From positions 248,001-312,000 of the forward strand of contig NZ_PGVG01000002.1 of assembly GCF_002795245.1 (NCBI RefSeq): DNA of 64,000 bases, in the 5' to 3' direction. The position numbers were made by a program, and so were the translations under genes. Origin of the DNA: Bradyrhizobium forestalis. GTDB lineage: Bacteria > Pseudomonadota > Alphaproteobacteria > Rhizobiales > Xanthobacteraceae. Of the stretch, positions 31,546-40,901 are shown piece by piece (position 1 is the stretch's first letter; each line of letters opens with the position of its first letter). The notes below the pieces were generated by a model. It was not told the DNA's origin and did no database searches. It saw only the letters and a program-made list of their open reading frames with translations.

Positions 31546-31942
31546 ATGCGTCCGGCACGAATGCCGTGACCTCGATCTCGACCTTGGCCCGGTCGTCGAC
31601 GAGGCCACCGATATAGAGCAGCGTCGAGGGCGGGAAATTGCGTCCGAGCGTTTCCTTCCAGGCCGCGCCAATGCCAGCACCGGCCGCTTCATATTCGCTG
31701 CGGCTGGTCAGGTACCAGGTCAGGCGGACGATGTGCTCGGGGCCGGCGCCGGCTTCGCCCAGGAGCTTGATGATCCGCTTCAGCGCGGTCGCGACCTGCG
31801 CGGCCATGTCGGGCGCGTAATTGCCGGCCTCGTCGCCGCCGGTTTGGCCGGCCAGAACCACCCACCGGCCCGGCCCCTCAGCCACGACACCATGGGAGAA
31901 GCCGCGCGGTTTTTTCCACTCGGCCGGCTGCAAGATATGCAT
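31544..31942 (-). CDS. RidA family protein
   Basis: 132 residues with the trimeric RidA/YjgF fold: VVLAGQTGGDEAGNYAPD, QVATALKRIIKLLGEAGAGP, HIVRLTWYLTS, FPPSTLLYIGGLVDDRAKVE. RidA proteins hydrolyse reactive enamine/imine intermediates of amino-acid metabolism. The Arg of the active site that sits before NxP in canonical RidA is not obvious here; this may be one of the non-deaminase (Rid4-7-like) types. It converges on the terminator at 31518 and stands alone. Confidence 0.85.
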   Translation of the reverse strand: MHILQPAEWKKPRGFSHGVVAEGPGRWVVLAGQTGGDEAGNYAPDMAAQVATALKRIIKLLGEAGAGPEHIVRLTWYLTSRSEYEAAGAGIGAAWKETLGRNFPPSTLLYIGGLVDDRAKVEIEVTAFVPDA

Positions 31943-32093
31943 GAGCGAAGCTCTCCCGATCTCCTCGTTATCCAGAGATGCCTAGCACGACATCCTGCAT
32001 CGCTGCATCCGCAGATTTGACCGTTGCAAACGCCGACGATGTCGCCGATACCGGCCGTCCCTTCCGATTTCCATCCTCCGGCATTCTGCCCCA

Positions 32094-32969
32094 ATGAGCG
32101 CGACACCGTCCAAAACGATGGCTGCCCTGTGGATGGCCGGCTGGCTGTCGCTGATGCTGGTCATGGCGGTTGCGGGACGCGAGACCACGCGCGAGCTGAA
32201 TGTTTTTCAGATCATGGAAGTGAGGTCGCTGGTCGGCTTCCTGTTGCTCTCGCCGATCATCTTCCGCGCTGGCGGCCTGAAGGTGCTCAAGACATCGCGC
32301 ATGCCGCAACATGTCGGGCGCAATTTGGTGCACTATATTGCCCAGCTCGGCTGGTTTTTCGCGCTGACGCTGATCCCGATCGGCCAGGTCGTGGCGATCG
32401 AGTTCACCATGCCGATCTGGACGGCCCTCCTCGCGGCAAGCTTCCTGTCGGAGCGGATGACGTCATGGAAGATCGCCGCCATCGTGCTCGGACTCGTCGG
32501 GGTGATCGTCATCGTCCGACCCGCGACCGGGGAGATCAATCCGGGGCAGCTCATCGCTCTCGGGGCCGCCATGGGATTTGGCGTCTCGATGGCGCTGGTC
32601 AAATCGCTGACCCGCACTGAAAGCGCGCTCTCGATCCTGTTCTGGATGCTGGTGGTGCAATCGGTCGCAGGCTTCGTGCCGACGCTGTTCGTCTGGACCT
32701 GGCCATCGGCCTATGTCTGGGCCTGGGTCGGCGTGATCGCCATCTGCGGCACATTCTCACATTATTGCCTCGCCAGCGCGATGCGCTACGCCGACGCGAC
32801 GATCGTCGTTCCGATGGACTTCCTACGGGTTCCACTGACCGCGACTGCCGGCTGGCTGCTGTATTCCGAGCGGCTCGACGCCTGGACCGTGCTCGGCGCG
32901 GCGCTGATCCTTTTCGGCAATCTCCTGAATTTGAAGCCAGCGTCGCCGGTTCCTGCCCCCGCGCAGTGA
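32094..32969 (+). CDS. EamA/DMT-family transporter
   Basis: 291 residues with about ten membrane helices in two EamA halves: MAALWMAGWLSLMLVMAVAG, FALTLIPIGQVVAIEFTMP (the conserved first-half motif with Pro), then AAIVLGLVGVIVIVRP and YADATIVVPMDFLRVPLTA for the second half. Members export or import small metabolites such as amino acids; the substrate is unknown. Start ATG 32094; no operon partner in the same direction close by. Confidence 0.88.
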   Translation: MSATPSKTMAALWMAGWLSLMLVMAVAGRETTRELNVFQIMEVRSLVGFLLLSPIIFRAGGLKVLKTSRMPQHVGRNLVHYIAQLGWFFALTLIPIGQVVAIEFTMPIWTALLAASFLSERMTSWKIAAIVLGLVGVIVIVRPATGEINPGQLIALGAAMGFGVSMALVKSLTRTESALSILFWMLVVQSVAGFVPTLFVWTWPSAYVWAWVGVIAICGTFSHYCLASAMRYADATIVVPMDFLRVPLTATAGWLLYSERLDAWTVLGAALILFGNLLNLKPASPVPAPAQ

Positions 32970-33169
32970 ACCTCGCGCCGCCTCGCGCGACAAAACGAAG
33001 TGGCCGTGTGATTTGGATCACGTTGGAGGACCACTCCATCGTGCACATTCGGCCACATAGCAGCGGGTTGACGCAGCGGACTGCCGTTTTGGTGGCGCGA
33101 AGTCGGGCACTTCGTGTAGGTTCGTTGCCAATTTGTTGCTGCCTGCAATTCGATTCTGGGGATTTCAGA

Positions 33170-34600
33170 ATGCGCTATCTCACCCTCCTCGCTTCGCTGA
33201 TGTGCATGGCGCTGTCGATCAGTGCCGCCAAGGCTGACCGCCGTGTCGCCTTCGTCGTCGGCAACGGCTCCTACAAGAACGTCGCGCAATTGCCGAACCC
33301 GCCGATCGACGCCAAGGCGATGGCGGCCACGCTGCGCAATGTCGGCTTCGAGGTGATCGAAGGCTCCAATCTCAGCCGCGACCAGATGACGGAGAAGCTG
33401 CTCGATTTCGGCCGCAAGGCGCAGGGCTCCGATATCGCGCTGTTCTATTATGCCGGCCACGGCATCGCCGTCAGCGGCACCAACTATCTCCTGCCCGTCG
33501 ATGCCGACATCAAGTCGGAGATGGACGTCAAGCTCGGGGCCGCGATCAACATCGACCTGACGCTCGAGCAGACCATGGGCGATGCCAAGGTCAAGCTGGT
33601 CTTCCTCGATGCCTGCCGCGACAATCCGTTCGCCGCCAAGATCAAGTCGAACTCGGCAACCCGCAGCGTCAACGTCCAGAGCGGTCTCGCCGAGATGAAG
33701 TCCGGCGAAGGCACGCTGATCGCGTTCGCGACCGGCCCCGGCCAGACTGCGCTCGACGGCCAGGAGGGCAACAACAGCCCGTTCACCCGCGCGCTGATCG
33801 ACAACATCACCAAGCCCGGCGTCGAAATCCAGCAGGCGATGACGTCGGTGCGCGCCCAGGTCAATGAAGAGACCCGCAAGGGCCAGCTGCCCTGGGGCCA
33901 CACCAACCTGACGGGCTCCGTCTATCTCAATCAGGCCCCGACCACCCAGGTCGCCAACGCGGCCCCGACCGCTTCCGGCGTCGTGCCGGCAGCGACCGGG
34001 AGCTCGGACGGTGTCGAGCTCGAATACTGGCGCTCTGTGAAGGAGTCCAACAAGCCGGAGGAGCTCAACGCCTATCTCTCCGCCTATCCGAATGGTCAGT
34101 TCAAGGCGCTGGCGCTGGCTCGCCTCGCGGCGATCAAGAGCGGCCCCTCGACCGCGACCCGCACGCTCAACGCCGGCGTCGATCCCGCAACCTTCACCGA
34201 CGAGGCCACCCAGGTCACCGAGGACCAGATCGGCCTCGACAAGACCGGGCGCCGCGACGTGCAGCGCCGCCTCACCGGCCTCGGCTTCGACACCAAGCAG
34301 ACCGGCGTGTTCAGCGACGAGACCCGCGTGGTGATCAAGCGCTGGCAGGCCGCGCGCGGCTATCCGTCGTCCGGCTACCTCAACAAGCATCAGCACAAGG
34401 CCCTGCTCTCGGAAGTCGTGGCTGCTCCGGCGACGGCCAGCGACGGCAGCCAGAAGGCCCCTCGCCGCGCCGCCAGCGCTCCTCCGAGCAGCGCGCCGGC
34501 GCCCGCTCCTCAACAACGCAGCAGCCCCGGCGATGCTGCCGGTGCGGCCTTCGTCGGCGGTGTCGTCGGCGGCATGATGGGCGGCATGTTCCGCCGCTGA
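33170..34600 (+). CDS. exported caspase-like (C14) protein with peptidoglycan-binding-like end
   Basis: 476 residues from ATG 33170, with a signal peptide (MRYLTLLASLMCMALSISAAKA). The caspase domain follows: RRVAFVVGNGSYKNVAQLPN, catalytic His in YYAGHGIAV (about residue 103) and catalytic Cys in VFLDACRDNPF (about 151). C-terminal to a linker is a PG_binding_1-like helical unit (RRDVQRRLTGLGFD, TGVFSDETRVVIKRWQAARG, about 365-410), and a Gly/Met-rich tail. Bacterial homologues of metacaspase type are common in Rhizobiales; targets are unknown. The frame upstream to 32765 is antisense/overlap and not used. Confidence 0.85.
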   Translation: MRYLTLLASLMCMALSISAAKADRRVAFVVGNGSYKNVAQLPNPPIDAKAMAATLRNVGFEVIEGSNLSRDQMTEKLLDFGRKAQGSDIALFYYAGHGIAVSGTNYLLPVDADIKSEMDVKLGAAINIDLTLEQTMGDAKVKLVFLDACRDNPFAAKIKSNSATRSVNVQSGLAEMKSGEGTLIAFATGPGQTALDGQEGNNSPFTRALIDNITKPGVEIQQAMTSVRAQVNEETRKGQLPWGHTNLTGSVYLNQAPTTQVANAAPTASGVVPAATGSSDGVELEYWRSVKESNKPEELNAYLSAYPNGQFKALALARLAAIKSGPSTATRTLNAGVDPATFTDEATQVTEDQIGLDKTGRRDVQRRLTGLGFDTKQTGVFSDETRVVIKRWQAARGYPSSGYLNKHQHKALLSEVVAAPATASDGSQKAPRRAASAPPSSAPAPAPQQRSSPGDAAGAAFVGGVVGGMMGGMFRR

Positions 34601-34622
34601 GAGCGACGGCAACTTCAAAACA

Positions 34623-34649
34623 AAAGCCCGGCTCGCGCCGGGCTTTTTC
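34623..34649. terminator. rho-independent terminator
   Basis: Stem AAGCCCGGC/GCCGGGCTT with a 4-base loop and a T run, 23 bases after the caspase-like gene. Confidence 0.85.
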
Positions 34650-34679
34650 GTTGGCACGACGGTGTTGCCGCGTGCTCCG

Positions 34680-34850
34680 TCATTGCGGGATTAGTGCGTG
34701 TTACTCCCTGCTTCTCGTGCCCCGGCTCTGCGCCGCAACGCTCATGCGTCGCGGCTTGTCCGGGACACGGACGGAGAGATTCTGGATTGCTTCGCGGAGC
34801 CTGTCATCGGGCCGCGCTTCGCGCGAACCCGGTAGCTCGCAATGACGAGG
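34680..34850. repeat. dispersed Bradyrhizobium-type repeat
   Basis: A stretch with CATTGCGGGA at the left and AGCTCGCAATGACGAG at the right, with GGAGAGATTCTGGATTGC inside. I recall this type of block (CATTGCGAGC ... AATCCAGAATC) as abundant in Bradyrhizobium intergenic regions. There is no gene in it. Confidence 0.5.
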
Positions 34851-34854
34851 TTGG

Positions 34855-35094
34855 CTACTTCCCCGCTGCTTTCCGCAGCGCCTCGTTGATGCGGTCCTGC
34901 CAGCCGGGACCGCCCTCCTGGAAGAACTCCAGCACATCCTGGTCGATGCGGAGCGTGACCTGCTCCTTGATGCTGGGAACGGCGTTTTGTTTGGGTGGTG
35001 CTGCGGCGACCTTCGCCGTCACCTTCTTGAACGCCGCCTCGGCTTCCGTTCTGGCATCGCCAAGCGTGCGCGGTCGTCTCGGTTGATCCGCCAT
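34855..35094 (-). CDS. BrnA-family antitoxin-like protein, no BrnT partner
   Basis: 79 residues. The C-terminal half VTLRIDQDVLEFFQEGGPGW, then QDRINEALRKAA is the ribbon-helix-helix of BrnA, the antitoxin of the BrnT ribonuclease. BrnT is normally encoded just upstream of brnA; here the upstream gene is cysK, whose stop is three bases away. So it is an orphan, probably co-transcribed with cysK, perhaps acting as a regulator. Confidence 0.75.
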   Translation of the reverse strand: MADQPRRPRTLGDARTEAEAAFKKVTAKVAAAPPKQNAVPSIKEQVTLRIDQDVLEFFQEGGPGWQDRINEALRKAAGK

Positions 35095-35097
35095 GTC

Positions 35098-36075
35098 CTA
35101 GATTCCCTCGAACAGAGCCGTTGAAAGATACCGCTCGGAGAAGGACGGTACGATCGCCAGGATCGTCCTTCCCGCAGCTTCGGGGCGCTTGCCGATTTGC
35201 AGCGCGGCCGCGATCGCCGCGCCCGAGGAGATGCCGCCCGGAATGCCCTCATGCCGCGCCAGCGCGCGCGAGGTCTCGATCGCTGTCGTCGAGTTGATCT
35301 TCACGATCTCGTCGATCACGGAGCGGTCGAGGATGTCAGGGACGAAACCGGCGCCGATGCCCTGGATCTTGTGCGGGGTATGCTGTCCCCCCGACAGCAC
35401 CGGGCTCTCCTCCGGCTCAACCGCGATCACCCGTAACGACGGCTTGCGCGGCTTGAGCACCTGGCCGACGCCGGTGATCGTACCGCCGGTGCCGACGCCG
35501 GCCACGAAGAAATCGATCTTGCCGCCGGTGTCGTTCCAGATCTCCTCCGCGGTGGTGCGGCGGTGCACCTCGGGATTGGCTAGGTTCTTGAACTGCTGCG
35601 GCATCACCGAGTTCGGCGTCGTCTTCAACAGCTCCTCGGCGGCCGCTATCGCGCCCTTCATGCCCTGGGCTGCCGGCGTCAGGACCAGCTCGGCACCGAG
35701 AAAAGCCAGCATCTTGCGCCGCTCGATCGACATCGACTCCGGCATCACCAGCTTCAGCCGGTAGCCGCGCGAAGCCGCCACGAAGGCGAGCGCAATGCCG
35801 GTATTGCCGGAGGTCGGCTCGATCAGCACGGTGTCGGGCTTGACGATGCCCGCCTTCTCCATCGCGATGATCATGGCCGCTCCGATGCGGTCCTTCACGC
35901 TTGCGGCCGGATTGAAATATTCAAGTTTTGCCAAAATGGTCGCGTTCACGTCGTGCATGCCGGGCAGCCGGCGCAAGCGCACGATGGGCGTGTTGCCGAA
36001 GGCATCGACGATCGAGTCATAGATCCGGCCGCGGCCGGCTTGGTGCGCTGCACCCGTGTTGGACGATGCGTCCAT
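35098..36075 (-). CDS. cysK: cysteine synthase A (O-acetylserine sulfhydrylase)
   Basis: 325 residues. The PLP lysine is in [11 protein letters not shown] (about residue 60), the phosphate-binding loop [10 protein letters not shown] (about 194-203) and the substrate loop [11 protein letters not shown] (about 87) are intact. It forms cysteine from O-acetylserine and sulfide in the cytoplasm. It is followed at once by the BrnA-like gene. The length and motifs match CysK rather than cystathionine beta-synthase, as no CBS regulatory domain follows. Confidence 0.93.
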   Translation of the reverse strand: MDASSNTGAAHQAGRGRIYDSIVDAFGNTPIVRLRRLPGMHDVNATILAKLEYFNPAASVKDRIGAAMIIAMEKAGIVKPDTVLIEPTSGNTGIALAFVAASRGYRLKLVMPESMSIERRKMLAFLGAELVLTPAAQGMKGAIAAAEELLKTTPNSVMPQQFKNLANPEVHRRTTAEEIWNDTGGKIDFFVAGVGTGGTITGVGQVLKPRKPSLRVIAVEPEESPVLSGGQHTPHKIQGIGAGFVPDILDRSVIDEIVKINSTTAIETSRALARHEGIPGGISSGAAIAAALQIGKRPEAAGRTILAIVPSFSERYLSTALFEGI

Positions 36076-36298
36076 GCTGAACTCCCTGTGGCGACGATTT
36101 GCGCGTTTGCCGCGGCTCCCGCGCAGTTACAGACAGCTTGTGACGGCACGCAAGCGACAATGCGGCACATGTTAAATACGCTGCATCGCAAAATCGCGTG
36201 AGCTGCAATTATCAGAAAACCAACGCATTTGTGTTGCGACCTCGTCAACTGATTCTGCTTATGTTAGACTTAGGTCTCAAAGCAGGGAGGTCACCACG

Positions 36299-36517
36299 AT
36301 GTCAGCAGTTGCTGAAGTGTTGCCGACCGTCGCGACCAACCGCGATCCGCGTTGCAGCGAGTTGCCTACCTGTCCCGTCTGCGCCGACTCCATGGTCGCC
36401 GCCGAAGCTTCTGCCTATGTCTCGGACCATATGATCAGCTATCTCTGGACCTGCGACAATTGCGGCTACGGCTTCGTAACCAAGCACGCCGTGAAGCGGC
36501 GCTTCCTGTGCAACTGA
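36299..36517 (+). CDS. small zinc-ribbon protein
   Basis: 72 residues with a zinc ribbon: CPVCADSMVAA (C-x2-C at about 25-28) and CDNCGYGF (about 51-54). The end is basic (KHAVKRRFLC). It is divergent from cysK, with about 220 bases of AT-richer promoter DNA between. Small ribbons of this type are unassigned; an RNA or redox role is possible. Confidence 0.65.
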   Translation: MSAVAEVLPTVATNRDPRCSELPTCPVCADSMVAAEASAYVSDHMISYLWTCDNCGYGFVTKHAVKRRFLCN

Positions 36518-36518
36518 T

Positions 36519-37664
36519 CTAGCGCGGGGCGATGTCGCCCCTCGCCCAGTCCTCGCGCGTGCGCTGGTAGAACTCGTCGAACCTTCCCTGTGCGATCGCG
36601 TCCCTGATGCCCTGCATCAGGAACTGGTAGTAAGCGACATTGATTTCGGACAGCAGCATCGCCCCCAGCGTCTCGCCCGCCTTGACGAGATGGTGCAGAT
36701 AGGCGCGCGCGTAGTTGCGCGCCGCGGGCCATGAGCTCTCCTCATCGAGCGGACGCGGATCGTCGGCGTGGCGCGCATTGCGCAAATTCACCTGACCGAA
36801 GCGCGTGAACGCGACGCCGTGCCGGCCATTGCGGGTCGGCATCACGCAATCGAACATGTCGACGCCGCGCTTCACCGCTTCGAGGATGTCGTCCGGCGTG
36901 CCGACGCCCATCAGATAGCGCGGCCGCTCTCTCGGCAGCAGCGGTGCGGTCTCATCGATCATCGCCAGCATCACCGCCTGCGGCTCGCCGACGGCAAGGC
37001 CGCCGATCGCATAGCCGTGGAAGCCGATCGCGACCAGGCCTCTGGCACTAGCATGACGAAGCTGCGGCACGTCGCCGCCCTGCACGATGCCGAACAGCAT
37101 GTAGCCGTCCGGGGCGCTCGCAAAGGCGCGCTTGCTTCTCTCGGCCCAGCGCAGCGACAATTGCATCGCGCGCTCGATGTCGGCGCGCTCGGCGGGCAGC
37201 CGCACGCATTCGTCCATCTGCATGGCGATGTCGGAGCCGAGCAAACGCTGCACCTCGATCGAGCGCTCCGGCGACAACTCGACCTTGGCACCGTCGATAT
37301 GCGAGCGGAAGGTCACGGCGTTCTCGCTGACCTTGCGCAGATCCGACAGCGACATCACCTGGAAGCCGCCGGAATCCGTCAGCATCGGCCCGTTCCAGCC
37401 GGTGAACCGCTGCAGGCCGCCGAGGGCCGCGATCCGCTCGGCGCTCGGACGCAGCATCAGGTGGTAGGTGTTGCCGAGCACGATGTCGGCGCCGGCATCG
37501 CGCACATCGCGCCAGTGCATACCCTTCATGGCACCGGCGGTGCCGACCGGCATGAAGGCCGGCGTCCGCACCACGCCGTGCGGCGTGGTCAGCCGCCCGG
37601 TGCGCGCGGCGCCATCGGTGGCGAGCAATTCAAAGTGATTGGGTACGTCATTGTCGGGATTCAT
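36519..37664 (-). CDS. tgt: queuine tRNA-ribosyltransferase lacking zinc-binding cysteines
   Basis: 381 residues from ATG 37664. The catalytic Asp motif [10 protein letters not shown] (about residue 93), [11 protein letters not shown] and GLAVGEPQ match Tgt, which exchanges guanine for a queuosine precursor at tRNA position 34. The usual C-terminal zinc motif E-C-G-C-P-T-C-R is [10 protein letters not shown] here; the following [12 protein letters not shown] and His remain. Loss of the three Cys is striking. Other structural segments are normal, so it may be active without zinc or be altered. queA is 4.7 kb away on the same strand, with plus-strand genes between. Confidence 0.92.
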   Translation of the reverse strand: MNPDNDVPNHFELLATDGAARTGRLTTPHGVVRTPAFMPVGTAGAMKGMHWRDVRDAGADIVLGNTYHLMLRPSAERIAALGGLQRFTGWNGPMLTDSGGFQVMSLSDLRKVSENAVTFRSHIDGAKVELSPERSIEVQRLLGSDIAMQMDECVRLPAERADIERAMQLSLRWAERSKRAFASAPDGYMLFGIVQGGDVPQLRHASARGLVAIGFHGYAIGGLAVGEPQAVMLAMIDETAPLLPRERPRYLMGVGTPDDILEAVKRGVDMFDCVMPTRNGRHGVAFTRFGQVNLRNARHADDPRPLDEESSWPAARNYARAYLHHLVKAGETLGAMLLSEINVAYYQFLMQGIRDAIAQGRFDEFYQRTREDWARGDIAPR

Positions 37665-37796
37665 GGCGGTGCTTATTGCGTGTCGGAGCAGGCCGATCAA
37701 CCCGCCAGAACCCGCCAGGCCGCGGTCTGGCCGGTTTGTGCTTCAGACTGGGACACCAACCAGCGTGAGGATGGTGACTATCCCCCTTGCCAAACA

Positions 37797-37815
37797 AAAC
37801 GATACAGTGTAGTTT
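37797..37815 (+). promoter_or_regulatory. candidate TetR operator 1 (patatin promoter)
   Basis: AAACGATAC-A-GTGTAGTTT is an imperfect 9+9 palindrome (7 of 9 positions pair). It closely matches the one at 40018-40036. A possible -35 TTGCCA precedes it and a -10-like TAGTTT overlaps it, so binding would block transcription of the patatin gene. Confidence 0.55.
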
Positions 37816-37866
37816 TTTCTTTGGGGGCTGGACGAGATGCCGCGGCGAATTTGCCGGCGGCGGTAG

Positions 37867-39075
37867 ATGCGTGATCGCCAGCCACCGACAATGCCGTATC
37901 CTTCGTGTTCGACCGACGCATCCGTCTCCTCGCGTGACCGGATCAGGCAGACAGGCGTCGGCCTGATCGAATTGCTGGTCCTGATGTGCAGCCTGGCGCT
38001 CGGCGCCTGCACCTCCCTGCCCCGCACGCCCTACACGGCCACGGAGGCCAGCACATCGCGCGTGCTGGATATCGACGGCCTCCGGCGCTACGCTGACGAA
38101 CCCGTCACGAAATTCAGCTTCGAGAAGGACACCAGCACCGCGACGAAAACCTATCTGGCGCTCTCCGGCGGCGGCGCCGATGGCGCCTATGGCGTCGGCG
38201 TGCTCAACGGCTGGACCGCGGCCAGAACCCGTCCGACCTTCTCGGTCGTCTCGGGCGTCAGCACCGGCGGCCTGATCGCGCCCTTTGCGTTTCTCGGCTC
38301 GCAATACGACGACACGCTGAAGGAGGTCTACACCAGCGGCATCGCGGAGAGCCTCCTGAACGATCCCAGCATCATGCGCGTGCTGTTCGGATCAGGCCTG
38401 TTCGGCAACACAAGGCTGCGCGAGCTCGTCGCACGCTATGTCGGTCCGGAGATCATGGTGCAGGTCGCGCGCGAGCACGCGAAAGGCCGCAAGCTCTTGG
38501 TGGTGACGACCGATCTCGACACCCAGCGGACCGCGATCTGGGACATGGGCAAGATCGCTGCGGTCGGAACGCCCGAGGCCCTGAAGCTGTTTCGCGACGT
38601 GATGGCGGCCTCCGCCAGCATTCCCCTGGTGTTTCCGCCGATCATGATCGACGCCGAAGGCCAGGGCCGCAAGTTTCAGGAGATGCATGTCGACGGCGGC
38701 GTGACGGCCCCGGTGCTGACCTTGCCGGAAGCCCTGTTGTTCCAGAGCGGCCGCCTGCCCGGCAACGCGAAGATGGACATCTACATCCTCGTCAACAAGA
38801 AGATCGAACGCAACTTCGAGCTCGTCTCCAACGGCACCATCGACGTTGCCTCACGGAGCCTGTCGGCGATCACCCAATCGCAGACGCGCTCGATCATCTT
38901 CTCGACTTACGATTTCGCCAAGCGCAACCGACTGGGCTTCCATCTCTCCTACATCGCGCGCGATTACCCCGCCCCGCCCTCGGAAGGGTTCGATACCACC
39001 TATATGCGGGCGCTGTATCAGTACGGCTACGAGAAGGCTGCATCCGGCCAGGCCTGGACCTCGACGCTTCCGTAA
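37867..39075 (+). CDS. patatin-like phospholipase, lipoprotein-like
   Basis: 402 residues. A hydrophobic segment LIELLVLMCSLALGACTS around residue 36-53 ends in a lipobox-like GAC, suggesting attachment to the envelope; the real start could be inside. The patatin core is clear: oxyanion GGGADGAYGVG (about 97), nucleophile GVSTGG (about 135) and DGG (about 278). Such enzymes hydrolyse lipid acyl chains. It is followed by the TetR gene 130 bases later and both could be repressed through the palindrome at 37797. Confidence 0.82.
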   Translation: MRDRQPPTMPYPSCSTDASVSSRDRIRQTGVGLIELLVLMCSLALGACTSLPRTPYTATEASTSRVLDIDGLRRYADEPVTKFSFEKDTSTATKTYLALSGGGADGAYGVGVLNGWTAARTRPTFSVVSGVSTGGLIAPFAFLGSQYDDTLKEVYTSGIAESLLNDPSIMRVLFGSGLFGNTRLRELVARYVGPEIMVQVAREHAKGRKLLVVTTDLDTQRTAIWDMGKIAAVGTPEALKLFRDVMAASASIPLVFPPIMIDAEGQGRKFQEMHVDGGVTAPVLTLPEALLFQSGRLPGNAKMDIYILVNKKIERNFELVSNGTIDVASRSLSAITQSQTRSIIFSTYDFAKRNRLGFHLSYIARDYPAPPSEGFDTTYMRALYQYGYEKAASGQAWTSTLP

Positions 39076-39203
39076 GCGGGCGTGAAGGGAACGAGGCCGT
39101 ATCGAGACCGTTGACGATACGGCCAATTCGGCCAGATTCGCGATGACGCCCCGGTGGCTGCGCGTTATAGAGCAAAGACGACGTCAGAAACGCGCAGGAA
39201 TCA

Positions 39204-39956
39204 TTGGGCATGGGATTGACTGCGACCAGGACAAGACCGGCAGCGCCACGGCGCGAGGTGCCGAAATCGCGCGGCGGCCGGCCGACGAAGTCAGCCGCGA
39301 TCGAGCGCGATCAGCGGCTGATCGAGGTCGCCACCCGCCTGTTCCTGGATCGTGGTTTCGACGCCACCTCGCTCGACGCGGTCGCGGAAGCGGCGCGGGT
39401 CAGCAAGCCCACGGTCTATTCCCGCTACGGCGACAAGCGCGGGCTGTTTGCGGCCGTGCTGAGGCGCGAGATCGCGCGCTGGCTTGCGCCGCTCTCGGCG
39501 GCGGCGGAGACGCAGCTCTCCAGCGCCTCGAACATCTCGGTCGAGCAGCGGCTGGTCGAGATCGGACGCGAGATGCTGACGTTCACCTGCGGTCCCGACG
39601 CCGTCGCCTTCAGCCGCATGATGACGTCGCAGGCCATCAACTTCCCCGACGTCGCCAAGCTCGGCAAGGAGGAAGGCTGGCTCAAGGCCGTCGCCACCAC
39701 CGCACGCTTCTTCGACCACCTGGTGGCACAAGGCGCGCTCGATGTCGAAGACACCACCATTGCAGCCGAGGTGTTCCTCGACGTCGTCGTCGGTCACACC
39801 CACCGCATGGCGACGTTCGGAACGGCGCTGGAGCTGAAGGCCGCAGAAAAGCGCATGCGTGCGGCGATCAAGTTGTTCCTGGCCGGCGCGCTGGGGCCAG
39901 CCGACCGCGTCCAGGACGCCCCCAAAGTCACGCCGCGGCGCCGCTCCTCCCGCTGA
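39204..39956 (+). CDS. TetR-family transcriptional regulator
   Basis: 250 residues. The N-terminal HTH is typical: RDQRLIEVATRLFLDRGFDATSL, DAVAEAARVSKPTVYSRYGDKRGLF (about residues 35-85). The rest is the ligand-binding helical domain; a basic tail follows. TetR proteins repress neighbouring genes until a ligand binds. Two palindromes of one type (37797 and 40018), each at a promoter flanking this gene, are probable targets. Confidence 0.9.
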   Translation: MGMGLTATRTRPAAPRREVPKSRGGRPTKSAAIERDQRLIEVATRLFLDRGFDATSLDAVAEAARVSKPTVYSRYGDKRGLFAAVLRREIARWLAPLSAAAETQLSSASNISVEQRLVEIGREMLTFTCGPDAVAFSRMMTSQAINFPDVAKLGKEEGWLKAVATTARFFDHLVAQGALDVEDTTIAAEVFLDVVVGHTHRMATFGTALELKAAEKRMRAAIKLFLAGALGPADRVQDAPKVTPRRRSSR

Positions 39957-40005
39957 CAATTCCGTGAGCGCGCGGACTTTCCCCAGAGCGGACGGCGTGG
40001 CCGCA

Positions 40006-40036
40006 TTGACCAAAATAAAACGATACGGTATGGTTT
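40006..40036 (+). promoter_or_regulatory. promoter with candidate TetR operator 2
   Basis: AAACGATAC-G-GTATGGTTT (40018-40036) is a 9+9 palindrome with 8 of 9 pairs, matching site 1. A -35 TTGACC is placed 17 bases before a -10-like TATGGT, and the palindrome covers the spacer and -10. It is 172 bases ahead of the PepSY gene. Confidence 0.6.
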
Positions 40037-40207
40037 AGTTATAAGTCGGTACGGGCCGCTTTTTCACCAGCCCCAAAGAGGTCCGGACCGCTTCGATCGT
40101 CACGGCGGGTCCAGCCCGCCGCGGCGCTCCGCGGCCGGCCGATGCCCAAGGCCGGCCGCGAATTCTTTACGATCATCCGGCACACTCGCTGGCCGAGGGT
40201 TTCGAGC

Positions 40208-40810
40208 ATGACGACAGCCAAACGATGGACCTCGCAACTGCTTGCGTTCGCCTTGCCCGCGCTGCTCATCGCCGCGCCGGCACAGGCAATCGTGACCACG
40301 GGCACACCGACCGCGCTTCACAGCGACACAGATGGTGATGCTGAGGCGGATCGCCAGGCGGTCAGCCGCGAGATCGAACGATTCCGCTCATCGTCGATCA
40401 CGATCAGCCAGGCCATGGCGATTGCGGAGGCCCGCCATGCCGGCGCCAGGACGGCGGATGTGAGCTTCGACGGCGGCTCGGGCGTGCCGGTCTACCGGGT
40501 CAAGACCCTGCACAACGACCGGATCTGGCGCCACACCATCAATGCCGCGACGGGGGAGCTCGTCGGCGGCGAAGCCGCCCTCCCCCTCACTGAGCTCGAC
40601 CATGAGGACCGCAGCAACCTCGCAGCGCTCGGTGCGATCAGGCACCGCCTCGCCGATGCCGTACGCGTCGCCGAGCGCGCAGCCTCGGGCAAGGCCATCA
40701 GCGGCGGACTGGTCCGCGAACGCGGCCGGCTCAATTTTGCGATCGTCGTGATCAGCGGCGACGACCTCAAGGAGGTCATTCTGGAGCCGCCGGGCGCCAG
40801 GACGAAATAG
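40208..40810 (+). CDS. exported PepSY-domain protein
   Basis: 200 residues from ATG 40208. Signal peptide MTTAKRWTSQLLAFALPALLI with cleavage near APAQA. The mature part has two PepSY-like repeats: ITISQAMAIAEARHAGARTA with VYRVKTLHNDRIWRHTINAATG, then IRHRLADAVRVAERAASG with FAIVVISGDDLKEVIL. PepSY domains bind or inhibit peptidases and occur in envelope proteins. The gene lies behind candidate TetR operator 2, which links it to the patatin/TetR pair. Confidence 0.78.
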   Translation: MTTAKRWTSQLLAFALPALLIAAPAQAIVTTGTPTALHSDTDGDAEADRQAVSREIERFRSSSITISQAMAIAEARHAGARTADVSFDGGSGVPVYRVKTLHNDRIWRHTINAATGELVGGEAALPLTELDHEDRSNLAALGAIRHRLADAVRVAERAASGKAISGGLVRERGRLNFAIVVISGDDLKEVILEPPGARTK

Positions 40811-40901
40811 CGACTGCCAAATAGCGGTGGCCCGCTGCCCGGCGCCAACCGGGGCGAAAAGCCATTGACGGCCGCAAGACTCTCCCGCATAAGTCGCCGC
40901 C

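Noticed and set aside
32786..34657. 623-codon minus-strand frame opposite the caspase-like gene
   Set aside because: Antisense shadow; the plus strand has catalytic His and Cys motifs and a signal peptide.
38436..38672. Minus-strand frame of 78 codons
   Set aside because: Antisense to the patatin gene and without a start signal.
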